Assembly: GCA_035510695.1 (NCBI GenBank)
Contig: DATKGO010000031.1
Span: forward strand, 1 to 23,306
Source of the DNA: DAIDHK01 sp035510695
Lineage (GTDB): Bacteria; Patescibacteriota; Microgenomatia; Levybacterales; UBA12049
DNA length: 23,306 nt
Direction: 5' to 3'
A program made the translations under genes and the position numbers. The notes under the pieces were generated by a model, which saw nothing but the letters and a program-made list of their open reading frames with translations, was not told the origin of the DNA and searched no databases. Below, piece by piece: positions 1-6,662 of this stretch (position 1 is the stretch's first letter; every line of letters starts with the position of its first letter).

Positions 1-46
1 TTGTCGCTTTTTCCTGCTCCTTTGTGGTAAATTGTTGCTCTGCCAT
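1..46 (-). CDS. 5' end of an unidentified gene, cut by window edge
   Basis: An open frame starts with ATG at 46 on the minus strand and runs off the window. It encodes MAEQQFTTKEQEKAT. The composition, rich in Q, E, K and T, looks like a real N-terminus but is too short to assign to a family. No clear Shine-Dalgarno site precedes the ATG. It is divergent from thrS, so the 47-150 interval would hold its promoter. It could also be a chance frame. Confidence 0.4.
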   Translation of the reverse strand, partial: MAEQQFTTKEQEKAT

Positions 47-150
47 TCATACATTCTACGCATGATAACGATTTAAAACGTTTTTGTATAGATGACATTT
101 CTATTTTGCTAAGGGATGACGTTTCTATATTGGACTGATAATACTCCTGT

Positions 151-179
151 TTGACTTTCTGACCTTAAAGGTTTAAATT
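151..179 (+). promoter_or_regulatory. Putative promoter of the thrS T-box transcript
   Basis: A TTGACT -35 (151-156) lies 17 nt from a TAAATT -10 (174-179). The predicted start near 186 is just before the 5' strand of the leader's basal helix (190-201). The perfect TATAAT at 212-217 falls inside that helix and lacks a good -35, so this upstream pair is preferred. Confidence 0.5.
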
Positions 180-185
180 ACGTAT

Positions 186-365
186 GTAAGTTAATTTTTA
201 CACCGGTCGCGTATAATGCGATAAACATCCAAACTCACCAATTGGAAAGTAAAATTAACAAAAAGAGAGGTCCTCCTTCATCAAGGCTTCGGAGGATAAA
301 AGAAGTGGAACCGCGGCTTCATTAGTCGTCTTCTTGGGAGTATTATTCATACTATGAAAGACGAC
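186..365 (+). promoter_or_regulatory. T-box riboswitch leader of thrS
   Basis: Seen: TGGAACCGCGG at 306-316 matches the conserved T-box bulge, flanked by pairing arms GAAG (302-305) and CTTC (317-320), directly upstream of an aminoacyl-tRNA synthetase gene. A long basal helix (190-201 with 249-259, one bulged T) fits a short Stem I. It encloses a candidate Thr codon ACC (237-239). A second hairpin pairs 271-276 with 291-296. The UGGA face would pair with a tRNA ending UCCA, as expected for U73 tRNA-Thr. No T-run terminator follows. Instead GTCGTCTT (325-332) pairs perfectly with AAGACGAC (358-365) in codons 2-4 of thrS, enclosing the GGGAG site (336-340) and the ATG (354). This suggests control of translation. 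The specifier and mechanism are inference; the T-box core is strong. Confidence 0.8.
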
Positions 366-2105
366 AATTATCTAAAACACCTCAGGCATTCTACCAGTCA
401 TCTTTTGGCTGCTGCCGTTGTTGAACTATATCCAGATGCAAAACTAACTCTTGGTCCCGCAATAGAAGAGGGTTTTTATTACGATATTGATTTCGGAAAC
501 GATAAAATCTCAGAAGAAGATTTCTCCAAAATCGAGCAAAAAATGCATGAGCTGGTTAAAAGTTGGAAGGAGTTTGAAAAACATGATGTCTCCAAAAGTG
601 ATGCTCTTAAAGAATTTAAAGGAAATAAGTACAAAATAGAATTAATTGAAGAGCATTCTCAAGACGATCATCAATTGACAGTTTATGAATCAGGTTCTTT
701 CCGCGATCTTTGCCGAGGTGGACATGTTGATAAACCGTCAGAAGAATTAAAGCATTTTAAACTCCTCTCAGTTGCCGGTGCATACTGGCGAGGGAGCGAA
801 AAAAACAAAATGATTACAAGAATTTATGGAACAATTTTCCCAACACAAAAAGAATTGGATGAATATTTAAAAAATCTTGAACTTGCCAAACTTCATGACC
901 ACCGAAAGCTTGGAAAAGAACTTCAGCTTTTTGCAGTTAGTGATGAGGTTGGCCAAGGTTTAATTTTATGGCTTCCAAAAGGCAATATTATTAAAGAAGA
1001 AATAGAAAATTGGGCTAAGGATACGGAGAAGGCCTGGGGATATCAGAGGGTAACAACGCCAAATATAACTAAATCGGGTCTTTACTACACTTCAGGTCAT
1101 TTACCGTATTACCAAAAAGACATGTACCCGCCAATGAAACTTGATGACGGTGAGGAATACTTCCTAAAACCGATGAATTGTCCACATCATCACATGATCT
1201 ATAAAGCTAGACCGCGAAGTTATAAAGAGCTACCTCTTCGCCTAGCTGAATATGGAACTTGCTACCGCTACGAAGCTTCAGGTGAACTTTTTGGATTAAT
1301 GAGAGTCCGCGGATTTGCTCAAAACGATTCCCATATTTACTGTACCCAAGAACAAGCAGTTAATGAATTTGTACAGGTTATGAAACTTCACGAATATTAT
1401 TACAAAAGCTTAGGCATTAAGGATTATTATTTGGAACTTGCACTCCGTGACCCAGAAAATAAAAAGAAATATCACGGAAATGAAGAAATGTGGGTTTTGG
1501 CCGAAAAATTAATGAGAGAAGCAGTTAAAAGAGTAGATATTCCAATGGTAGAAAAGACTGGAAGTGCGGCCTTTTATGGACCTAAGATAGATTTTATTAT
1601 TAAAAGTTCAATTGGCCGTGAATTTGCAATCTCAACAAATCAGATTGACCTGTTTATGGGGGATCGGTTTGGTCTCAAATACACAGACAAAGATGGGACA
1701 GAAAAGACGCCAGTAATTATTCATAGAGCCCCATTGGGTTCACACGAGCGATTTATTGGTTTCTTGATAGAGCACTTCGCTGGAGTATTCCCAATGTGGT
1801 TGGCTCCTGTTCAAGCTGTGATTATTCCCATATCGGATGAGCAACAAGGGTATGCAGCAACAATATATGAGAAAATGAATGCTGCTAATATCAGAGTAGA
1901 AAATTGGGATGAATCAGGTAGTATGCAGAAAAAGATCAGATCTGCAGAAAAACAGAAAATACCATGCATGATTATCATAGGTAAGAAAGAGGTAGATGAG
2001 AAAACACTGTCTGTAAGGTCTAGGGGAAATAAAGATAACACTACAAGCACAGTTGATGAGATGGTCGATTCGATCAAGGCGTCCATTAGTGAGCGGCAAC
2101 TATGA
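354..2105 (+). CDS. thrS: Threonyl-tRNA synthetase, TGS-less
   Basis: Charges tRNA-Thr with threonine in the cytoplasm (class II synthetase). The N-terminal editing domain carries HxxxH at residues 12-16 and the C120/H124 pair (RDLCRGGH). The catalytic core shows NCPHHHM near 275 (zinc Cys), motif 2 with RYEASGELFGLMRVRG near 305-320, the zinc His in DSHIYC, and motif 3 with HRAPLGSHERF near 455-465. The C-terminal anticodon-binding domain begins at about FPMWLAPVQ. At 583 aa it is shorter than the roughly 640 aa of classical ThrS: the start lies only 11 residues before the editing HxxxH, so the usual TGS domain is absent. The upstream frame has no obvious start and is occupied by the T-box. 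The stop overlaps the next start (ATGA). Confidence 0.96.
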   Translation: MKDDNYLKHLRHSTSHLLAAAVVELYPDAKLTLGPAIEEGFYYDIDFGNDKISEEDFSKIEQKMHELVKSWKEFEKHDVSKSDALKEFKGNKYKIELIEEHSQDDHQLTVYESGSFRDLCRGGHVDKPSEELKHFKLLSVAGAYWRGSEKNKMITRIYGTIFPTQKELDEYLKNLELAKLHDHRKLGKELQLFAVSDEVGQGLILWLPKGNIIKEEIENWAKDTEKAWGYQRVTTPNITKSGLYYTSGHLPYYQKDMYPPMKLDDGEEYFLKPMNCPHHHMIYKARPRSYKELPLRLAEYGTCYRYEASGELFGLMRVRGFAQNDSHIYCTQEQAVNEFVQVMKLHEYYYKSLGIKDYYLELALRDPENKKKYHGNEEMWVLAEKLMREAVKRVDIPMVEKTGSAAFYGPKIDFIIKSSIGREFAISTNQIDLFMGDRFGLKYTDKDGTEKTPVIIHRAPLGSHERFIGFLIEHFAGVFPMWLAPVQAVIIPISDEQQGYAATIYEKMNAANIRVENWDESGSMQKKIRSAEKQKIPCMIIIGKKEVDEKTLSVRSRGNKDNTTSTVDEMVDSIKASISERQL

Positions 2106-2626
2106 AAGCACGAGGCCTAGATAGTACATTTAGAGCGACAGGACAAACTGGTATCATGATTTCAGGTGAAGGTATTGCACTTGACACAATTGTCGGCGAC
2201 TACATAGCCGGAGCAGCTGAGCTACTTTCTCCTAGTAACAAGCCTAATCATTGGGACTTGATTGAGGGTCAGGGCTCAATCCTCCATCCTAGTCACGCCG
2301 GTGTGCCCTTAAGTCTTTTACACGGATCACAGCCGGATGCCTTCGTTTTATGTCACGAGCCCACACGACGACACATGGTGGGCAGCACGTATCCAATTCC
2401 TTCAATTGCCGCAGTCCGTGAAGCTACAGAGTATATGGGACGATTGACCAACCCCAATATTCGCTGTGTTGGTATTTCATTAAACACAAGCGCATTTCAA
2501 GGGAATATATCACAACTGAAACAGCAACTTCGCAAGGAACACAACGTCCCCGTTGTAGATCCAGTTATCGATGGCACGGACGTAATTATCGACTATATGC
2601 ATTCAATTGGTCTTCTTACAGAATAA
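2102..2626 (+). CDS. DUF1611 family protein, C-terminal part only
   Basis: Residues 1-174 match the C-terminal domain of DUF1611 proteins. They begin KARGLDSTFRATGQTGIMI and include HWDLIEGQGSILHPSHAG and LLHGSQPDAFVLCHEPTR. Members such as DgcN have been linked to D-glutamate N-acetylation. The usual protein is about 330-350 aa, with an N-terminal Rossmann-like part and a P-loop (GTDCxxGKxTT) just before the KARGLD segment. Here the ORF starts right after where that P-loop should be, so half the protein and the nucleotide site are missing. The ATG overlaps the thrS stop (ATGA), implying coupled translation. It may be a captured fragment, a true single-domain protein or a decaying gene. Family assignment is confident; function is unknown. 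Confidence 0.75.
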   Translation: MKARGLDSTFRATGQTGIMISGEGIALDTIVGDYIAGAAELLSPSNKPNHWDLIEGQGSILHPSHAGVPLSLLHGSQPDAFVLCHEPTRRHMVGSTYPIPSIAAVREATEYMGRLTNPNIRCVGISLNTSAFQGNISQLKQQLRKEHNVPVVDPVIDGTDVIIDYMHSIGLLTE

Positions 2627-2650
2627 ACGGGGGAAATCTGGTCGCTAAAT

Positions 2651-2675
2651 GAAGTTACTGATCCTGATGTAACTT
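2651..2675 (+). terminator. Hairpin downstream of the thrS operon
   Basis: AAGTTAC (2652-2658) and GTAACTT (2669-2675) form a 7-bp stem with a 10-nt loop, followed by TCTAAACC. There is no real T-run, so termination is only possible. It lies 25 nt after the DUF1611 stop. Confidence 0.3.
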
Positions 2676-2744
2676 TCTAAACCTGGGTATGCGATGCCTA
2701 CTTATTGTGGATAAACAAAAAAGATGAAACACCTTTTTTATAGC

Positions 2745-2779
2745 GTCTCATTTGTCTCATTTAGCCTGAAAATGAGACA
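2745..2779. repeat. Tandem GTCTCATTT repeat plus inverted copy
   Basis: GTCTCATTT occurs twice head to tail (2745-2753, 2754-2762). Its complement follows at once, giving a perfect 10-bp inverted repeat TGTCTCATTT (2753-2762) / AAATGAGACA (2770-2779) with a 7-nt loop. It lies in the gap between the convergent thrS operon and the metal ATPase gene, so it may be a bidirectional terminator or a binding site. The rest of 2627-2874 shows no gene; 2845-2872 contains another GC-rich hairpin. Confidence 0.7.
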
Positions 2780-2874
2780 GTTATAAGGATAGAATTTTCA
2801 AGATTTGATACAATACAACATATGGAGTTATAGGGATAGTTGGGTTCCAGACCAGGGTGCTCCGCACTTGGAAT

Positions 2875-4674
2875 TTACCCTCGGCTGGCCCGGAGGGCGT
2901 TGAGGATGACCACTACGTCAATTGCTTCCTGAATTCCCGCTCCCACAATCGGTGGGATATAGCCAAAAGCGGCGATAATCATACAAAGAATACTTAAACC
3001 GATGCCCCAGCGGATACTTTGCAGAGCAATAGTTATAGTATTTCTGGCAATACTGAAAGTTGAAAAAACCAAATCGAAATTTCCACCCAGCAAAACTATA
3101 TCTGCGGCTTCGGAAGCGGCTGTTTGTTCTTCGTTACTAAAGACCAATCCTACATCGGCCAGCGCCAGGGCCGGTGCGTCATTAATCCCGTCTCCCAGCA
3201 TGGCAACCGTTTTACCTTGTTTTTGCAATTGCTCAATGCCTATTTTTTTAGCTTCCGGTGTCATTTCCGCGCGAACTTCAACTTGTGAATTTAGCAGCTT
3301 GGCTATTCTGTCCGCTTCGCTTTGTCGATCTCCGGTAAAGATATGTAGATCAATTGATTGCTGGCGCAATTTTTCCATAATTGCATAAGAGCTTTCTTTA
3401 ATTTCATCTGCTAAATGAATAGTGGCAGCTGCTTTACCATTTTTCATTACCGATAGATGAATACCATCTTGGGCATGGGAAGACTTGGTGATATTAAAGT
3501 TATCTTTAGCAATATTTGCTTGAATTCCATCGCCGATAATTTCTCTGACATTAGTCACTTGAGCCGGTTTAATCCCTTTTTCTTTGGCATAATTGACAAT
3601 TGCCTTGGCTAAGGGATGAAGAGAATTACGCTCAATAGCCGAAGCGATTGCCAAAATTTGTTTTTCAGTGTAATTTTTATCATGAATGGTGATTTCCGTT
3701 ACCTGCGGTTTGCCGATAGTTAAGGTTCCGGTTTTATCAAAGACGACACTTTTTACGTGCGCCAGAGATTCAAGACTGGACAATTTTTTAACAATGATAC
3801 GTTTTTTAGCAGCAGCATTAACTCCGCCAAGCAAGGCAATGGGCGTGGCTAAAATCAGTGGGCAAGGAGTTGCGACTACTAAAACCGCCAGAACTCCCCG
3901 CATGCCGCCGGCAAAGAAAAAGCCGACAACTGCAAGAATGAGAGTAATAAACGTAAAGTATGTACTGTATTGATCGGCCAGGCGCACCAATGGAGCTTTT
4001 TCATTTTGGGCTTGTTTAACCATCTCAATAATTTTTCGATAAGTTGAATCTTTCTCAACTTTGGTTACTTGAATTAATATCGGTTCACCCACATTTACGG
4101 TTCCGGAACGGATAATATCGCCGCTGAATTTGTCGATAGTGTACGGTTCTCCGGTGAGTGATGATTCATCTGTTTGACCGTTCTCGGAAAGTAAAATTCC
4201 ATCCAGAGGGATGACTTCGCCTTTACGGACTAAAATTTCTTGTCCGATTGTGACTTTACTTAAATTTACTTTTTCTCCGGGTTGGTTATTTTTATATAAC
4301 ACTACGTCTTGGGGAATACGCGATGCCAAAAGGGTTAAGGATTTTTTCGCTTGGGATACTCCGTAACTTTCTAAATTTCTGCCACTTGAGATCATCAAGG
4401 CAATAATGGCGCAGACCAAGTATTCACCTGTAAAAAAAGATACTAAAATTGCCAGAGCCGCGATATAATCGAGGGCATATTGTCGGTGCAATAAGCCTTG
4501 AGCCATTTCGATGAATAATTGGTAGCTTCCTATAACAATTGAAACGACGATAAAGAAAAAAGCAAGACTTGGTTGGTGAAAATAAAGGCAAAGTAAATAG
4601 AAAATAGTACCAAATAAAACCAGTAAGGGTTCATGAAATTCACGGAGAAAAAGCGTTAATTTGTTTTGTTGCAT
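2875..4674 (-). CDS. P1B-type heavy-metal ATPase with TPC motif
   Basis: Pumps a transition-metal ion across the cytoplasmic membrane using ATP. Seen: actuator motif SLTGEP (172-177), ion-binding TM motif ATPCPL (T269-P270-C271), phosphorylation site DKTGTLT (D313), the P1B His-Pro in SLHPLAKAI (353-354), and the hinge GDGINDAP (494-501). Hydrophobic segments lie at about 15-55, 68-96, 240-290 and 545-590. At 599 aa it lacks any N-terminal CxxC metal-binding domain. TPC, rather than the CPC of copper pumps, places it in a less-studied subgroup, so the metal cannot be named. No Shine-Dalgarno site is visible. The promoter upstream implies a leader of about 10 nt. It is divergent from the tRNA cluster. 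Confidence 0.92.
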   Translation of the reverse strand: MQQNKLTLFLREFHEPLLVLFGTIFYLLCLYFHQPSLAFFFIVVSIVIGSYQLFIEMAQGLLHRQYALDYIAALAILVSFFTGEYLVCAIIALMISSGRNLESYGVSQAKKSLTLLASRIPQDVVLYKNNQPGEKVNLSKVTIGQEILVRKGEVIPLDGILLSENGQTDESSLTGEPYTIDKFSGDIIRSGTVNVGEPILIQVTKVEKDSTYRKIIEMVKQAQNEKAPLVRLADQYSTYFTFITLILAVVGFFFAGGMRGVLAVLVVATPCPLILATPIALLGGVNAAAKKRIIVKKLSSLESLAHVKSVVFDKTGTLTIGKPQVTEITIHDKNYTEKQILAIASAIERNSLHPLAKAIVNYAKEKGIKPAQVTNVREIIGDGIQANIAKDNFNITKSSHAQDGIHLSVMKNGKAAATIHLADEIKESSYAIMEKLRQQSIDLHIFTGDRQSEADRIAKLLNSQVEVRAEMTPEAKKIGIEQLQKQGKTVAMLGDGINDAPALALADVGLVFSNEEQTAASEAADIVLLGGNFDLVFSTFSIARNTITIALQSIRWGIGLSILCMIIAAFGYIPPIVGAGIQEAIDVVVILNALRASRG

Positions 4675-4691
4675 ACAAAGAGGTTCAATTC

Positions 4692-4721
4692 ATAATACTT
4701 TGTGCTTGAGGAGCCTGTCAA
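4692..4721 (-). promoter_or_regulatory. Promoter of the metal ATPase gene
   Basis: On the minus strand, TTGACA (4721-4716) is separated by 18 nt from TATTAT (4697-4692). The predicted transcription start near 4685 leaves about 10 nt before the ATG at 4674, which fits the lack of a Shine-Dalgarno site. Confidence 0.65.
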
Positions 4722-4731
4722 GAAGTTCCAT

Positions 4732-4760
4732 TTGCCTCTCACTCTTATATAGGCTAAAAT
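4732..4760 (+). promoter_or_regulatory. Promoter of the tRNA-Arg(GCG) gene
   Basis: TTGCCT (4732-4737), a 17-nt spacer and TAAAAT (4755-4760) predict a start near 4767, 21 nt before the tRNA. Confidence 0.6.
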
Positions 4761-4787
4761 AGGAAGGCTTAAGCTGCCAATAAATTC

Positions 4788-4864
4788 GCTCTCGTAGCTC
4801 AGTTGGATAGAGCGCGACGTTGCGGACGTCGAGGTCAGTGGTTCGAATCCACCCGGGAGCACCA
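4788..4864 (+). tRNA. tRNA-Arg, anticodon GCG
   Basis: A full cloverleaf: acceptor GCTCTCG pairs with CGGGAGC (one G-T pair), D stem GCTC/GAGC, anticodon stem CGACG/CGTCG with loop TTGCGGA (anticodon GCG at 4822-4824), T arm with GTTCGAATC, discriminator A and an encoded CCA. GCG is unusual for bacterial Arg, where ACG modified to ICG is the rule. It is the only tRNA of the four here with an encoded CCA. Confidence 0.95.
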
Positions 4865-4948
4865 ACACAATTTAAAATTTAAAGTGCAAAATTCAAAATT
4901 GATTTGAGAAGAATGGGCTATCTCAAAACAAGAAGAAAAGCAAAGTGG

Positions 4949-4977
4949 TTGATATACTAATACATTTGTGGTAATGT
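4949..4977 (+). promoter_or_regulatory. Leaderless promoter of the homing endonuclease gene
   Basis: TTGATA (4949-4954), 17 nt, TAATGT (4972-4977), then 6 nt to GTG at 4984, so transcription would start at the start codon. The same layout (TTGATG-17-TAATGT-6) precedes the gene at 17312. Confidence 0.55.
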
Positions 4978-4983
4978 TCAGTT

Positions 4984-6027
4984 GTGGCAAGATTTTTTTT
5001 CATCGACAGTAAACAAAGAGATGCGTTCTTTAATAATTTAAAAAATAGATCAGATAACTCATGGTATGAAATTGCACAAAAACTTGGAATTAGCACTCGT
5101 CAATTATGTGATTGTAGAAAAGGCAAAGCCTCACTTTCTTCTACTACTGCTGAAAAATTAAAAACTTTATTTGCGTGTCAGCTTCCTAGAGATATACAAA
5201 TAAAAGAAGATTATTGGCATATACATGAAGCAGCAAGGCTGGGGGGAGAAAAACGTTTTCTACTTCATGGTTCACCGGGAACAGTCGAAGGACGAAAAAA
5301 AGGTGGTTATAACTCAATAAAAACACATAAACGCCTAAAAACTAATTTTAAATTACGTAATAAAATACTTTTCCCAAGGTTAACTAGCAAATTTGCAGAA
5401 TTAATTGGCGTTTTAATGGGAGATGGCACTATCTCTAAATGGCAAGCACGTGTTTATTTAAATATACATACGGATAAGGCATATGCGAGTTACGTAAAAA
5501 AACTGTTTGAAGAATTGTTTCATGTCAAAGTAAGTATTCATGAAAGAAAGAGTAAGTCAACAATCGAGGTTACGGCTAGCAGCGCAACCCTTGTTGAATT
5601 TTTCCATAGAAATGGATTAATTATTGGTGATAAATTGAAGCAAGGTTTAGATATCCCGCAATGGATATATACACGACCAGAATGGCAAAAAGCTTGCTTA
5701 AGAGGACAATTTGATACTGATGGATGCACATATATCGATAAACATTTTTATAAAAATAGACAATATAATAACATTGGATTAGCGTTTGCTAGTAATTCTC
5801 CATTGTTAATAACTAGCATTCAGAAAGTATTAAAAGAAAATGGATATAATCCAACAGTTACAACAAAAAATAGAGTATTACTAAGAAGACATGAAGAGAT
5901 CGTAAAATTTTTTAAAGATGTTTGTCCTGCAAACATAAGGCATCATACGATATTTAATAAATATTTGGAGGAGTACCGAAGTGGTCGTAACGGGACCGTC
6001 TCGAAAGCGGTTTTCGCCGTAAGGTGA
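4984..6027 (+). CDS. LAGLIDADG homing endonuclease overlapping tRNA-Ser
   Basis: A predicted site-specific DNA endonuclease that would spread its own gene. The N-terminal HTH-like region (about 25-62, SWYEIAQKLGISTRQLCDC) is followed by GSPGTVEGRKKGG (96-108). Two LAGLIDADG helices follow: AELIGVLMGDG (138-148) and ACLRGQFDTDG (237-247), each with an acidic residue near the end, so it is a single-chain two-motif enzyme. The start is GTG, with no Shine-Dalgarno site and a leaderless promoter. Residues 329-347 (EEYRSGRNGTVSKAVFAVR) and the stop are read from inside tRNA-Ser(CGA). The gene lies between two tRNA genes and is more AT-rich than ruvC or ruvB, consistent with mobility. No intein or intron is interrupted: both flanking tRNAs are intact. 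Confidence 0.85.
   Translation: MARFFFIDSKQRDAFFNNLKNRSDNSWYEIAQKLGISTRQLCDCRKGKASLSSTTAEKLKTLFACQLPRDIQIKEDYWHIHEAARLGGEKRFLLHGSPGTVEGRKKGGYNSIKTHKRLKTNFKLRNKILFPRLTSKFAELIGVLMGDGTISKWQARVYLNIHTDKAYASYVKKLFEELFHVKVSIHERKSKSTIEVTASSATLVEFFHRNGLIIGDKLKQGLDIPQWIYTRPEWQKACLRGQFDTDGCTYIDKHFYKNRQYNNIGLAFASNSPLLITSIQKVLKENGYNPTVTTKNRVLLRRHEEIVKFFKDVCPANIRHHTIFNKYLEEYRSGRNGTVSKAVFAVR
5922..5951 (+). promoter_or_regulatory. Possible tRNA-Ser(CGA) promoter inside the endonuclease gene
   Basis: TTGTCC (5922-5927), an 18-nt spacer and TACGAT (5946-5951), each 4/6 to consensus, predict a start near 5958, 9 nt before the tRNA. It would keep the tRNA expressed independently of the endonuclease. Confidence 0.35.
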
Positions 6028-6054
6028 ACGTGGGTCCGAATCCCACCTCCTCCG
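5967..6054 (+). tRNA. tRNA-Ser, anticodon CGA
   Basis: A class II tRNA. Acceptor GGAGGAG pairs perfectly with CTCCTCC (6047-6053). The D arm is CCG/CGG, the anticodon stem ACCGT/GCGGT encloses loop CTCGAAA (anticodon CGA), the long variable arm pairs TTCGCC with GGTGAA, and the T stem is GTGGG/CCCAC. Discriminator G; CCA is not encoded. Its first 61 nt also encode the end of the homing endonuclease. Confidence 0.95.
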
Positions 6055-6147
6055 CAATTGCCTTCGTAGGCTAATGGAGCGGAAGGAGCAAGCGACTGAG
6101 CTCGCTTGCGAGTCGGAACGAGATAAGCGTGGAAGCTGACAGACTTA
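6055..6147 (+). other. GC-rich structured spacer between two tRNAs
   Basis: A 93-nt segment, clearly richer in G and C than its surroundings. It holds a perfect 8-bp inverted repeat GCAAGCGA (6088-6095) / TCGCTTGC (6102-6109) with a 6-nt loop, and a competing stem CGACT/AGTCG. No ORF and no tRNA fold was found. It may be processed tRNA leader, a remnant element or a small RNA. Confidence 0.45.
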
Positions 6148-6221
6148 GCTCCTGTAGTTTAACTGGATAAAGCATCAGGTTCCGAACCTGAAGACTGAGG
6201 GTTCGATTCCCTCCGGGGGCA
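6148..6221 (+). tRNA. tRNA-Arg, anticodon CCG
   Basis: Acceptor GCTCCTG/CGGGGGC, D stem GTTT/AAGC, anticodon stem TCAGG/CCTGA with loop TTCCGAA (anticodon CCG), T stem GAGGG/CCCTC with TTCGATT loop, discriminator A. CCA is not encoded. It ends 12 nt before the NUDIX start codon, so the two probably share a transcript. Confidence 0.94.
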
Positions 6222-6233
6222 CTAACAATAATT

Positions 6234-6662
6234 ATGAAATTTGAATTTTCAGCCGGCGGAGTAGTTTATAAAATAGAACAAGGCAAAATTTATGTTCTTG
6301 TCTCTCAGCATTCCCAGCATCATGGATGGGTTTTCCCAAAGGGTTTAATCGGTGACACTCATAAAGGAGAAACCAAAGAAGCAACTGCGCTTCGTGAAGT
6401 CGAGGAAGAAACAGGCGCTAAGGGAAAAATTATTCATCCCTTAACTCCTGAAACTTATTGGTACAAATTTCAAGGCGAGAAAATTAAAAAAACGGTTTAT
6501 TATTATATAATGCAATACATGGGCGGAGATATTACCAAGCATGATTTTGAAATGGAAAATGTTGAGTGGCTGCCGATGGAAGAAATTGCTGATCGTTTAA
6601 CTTTTCCATCTGATAAAAAAGTTTGGGAAGAAGCAAAGAAGTATTTAGTATCTGGTATTTAG
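6234..6662 (+). CDS. NUDIX hydrolase
   Basis: Hydrolyses a nucleoside-diphosphate-linked substrate, requiring divalent metal. The Nudix box fits GX5EX7REXXEEXG: G40-DTHKG-E followed by seven residues and REVEEETGA (about residues 40-63). The N-terminal SAGGVVYK and WVFPKGL are typical of the MutT/Ap4A-hydrolase-like branch. At 142 aa it is one complete domain. Substrate is not determinable. It starts 12 nt after tRNA-Arg(CCG) with no Shine-Dalgarno site. Its last codons run into a TAGTATTT-type repeat, which may have changed the C-terminus (KYLVSGI). Confidence 0.92.
   Translation: MKFEFSAGGVVYKIEQGKIYVLVSQHSQHHGWVFPKGLIGDTHKGETKEATALREVEEETGAKGKIIHPLTPETYWYKFQGEKIKKTVYYYIMQYMGGDITKHDFEMENVEWLPMEEIADRLTFPSDKKVWEEAKKYLVSGI

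Noticed and set aside
212..217. A perfect TATAAT upstream of thrS taken as the promoter
   Set aside because: It has no matching -35 and lies inside the basal helix of the T-box leader; the TTGACT/TAAATT pair upstream fits better.
2102..2626. DUF1611 as a complete enzyme
   Set aside because: The P-loop and N-terminal domain are absent, and there is no room for them because thrS coding sequence lies immediately upstream.
4656..4868. A minus-strand ORF whose protein starts MLVLPGGFEPLTSTSATS
   Set aside because: It is the antisense translation of tRNA-Arg(GCG), a well-known false gene pattern, and it also covers the ATPase promoter.
4865..6054. A group I intron or intein hosting the homing endonuclease
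   Set aside because: Both neighbouring tRNAs are uninterrupted and the endonuclease frame is complete, so no host gene is split.
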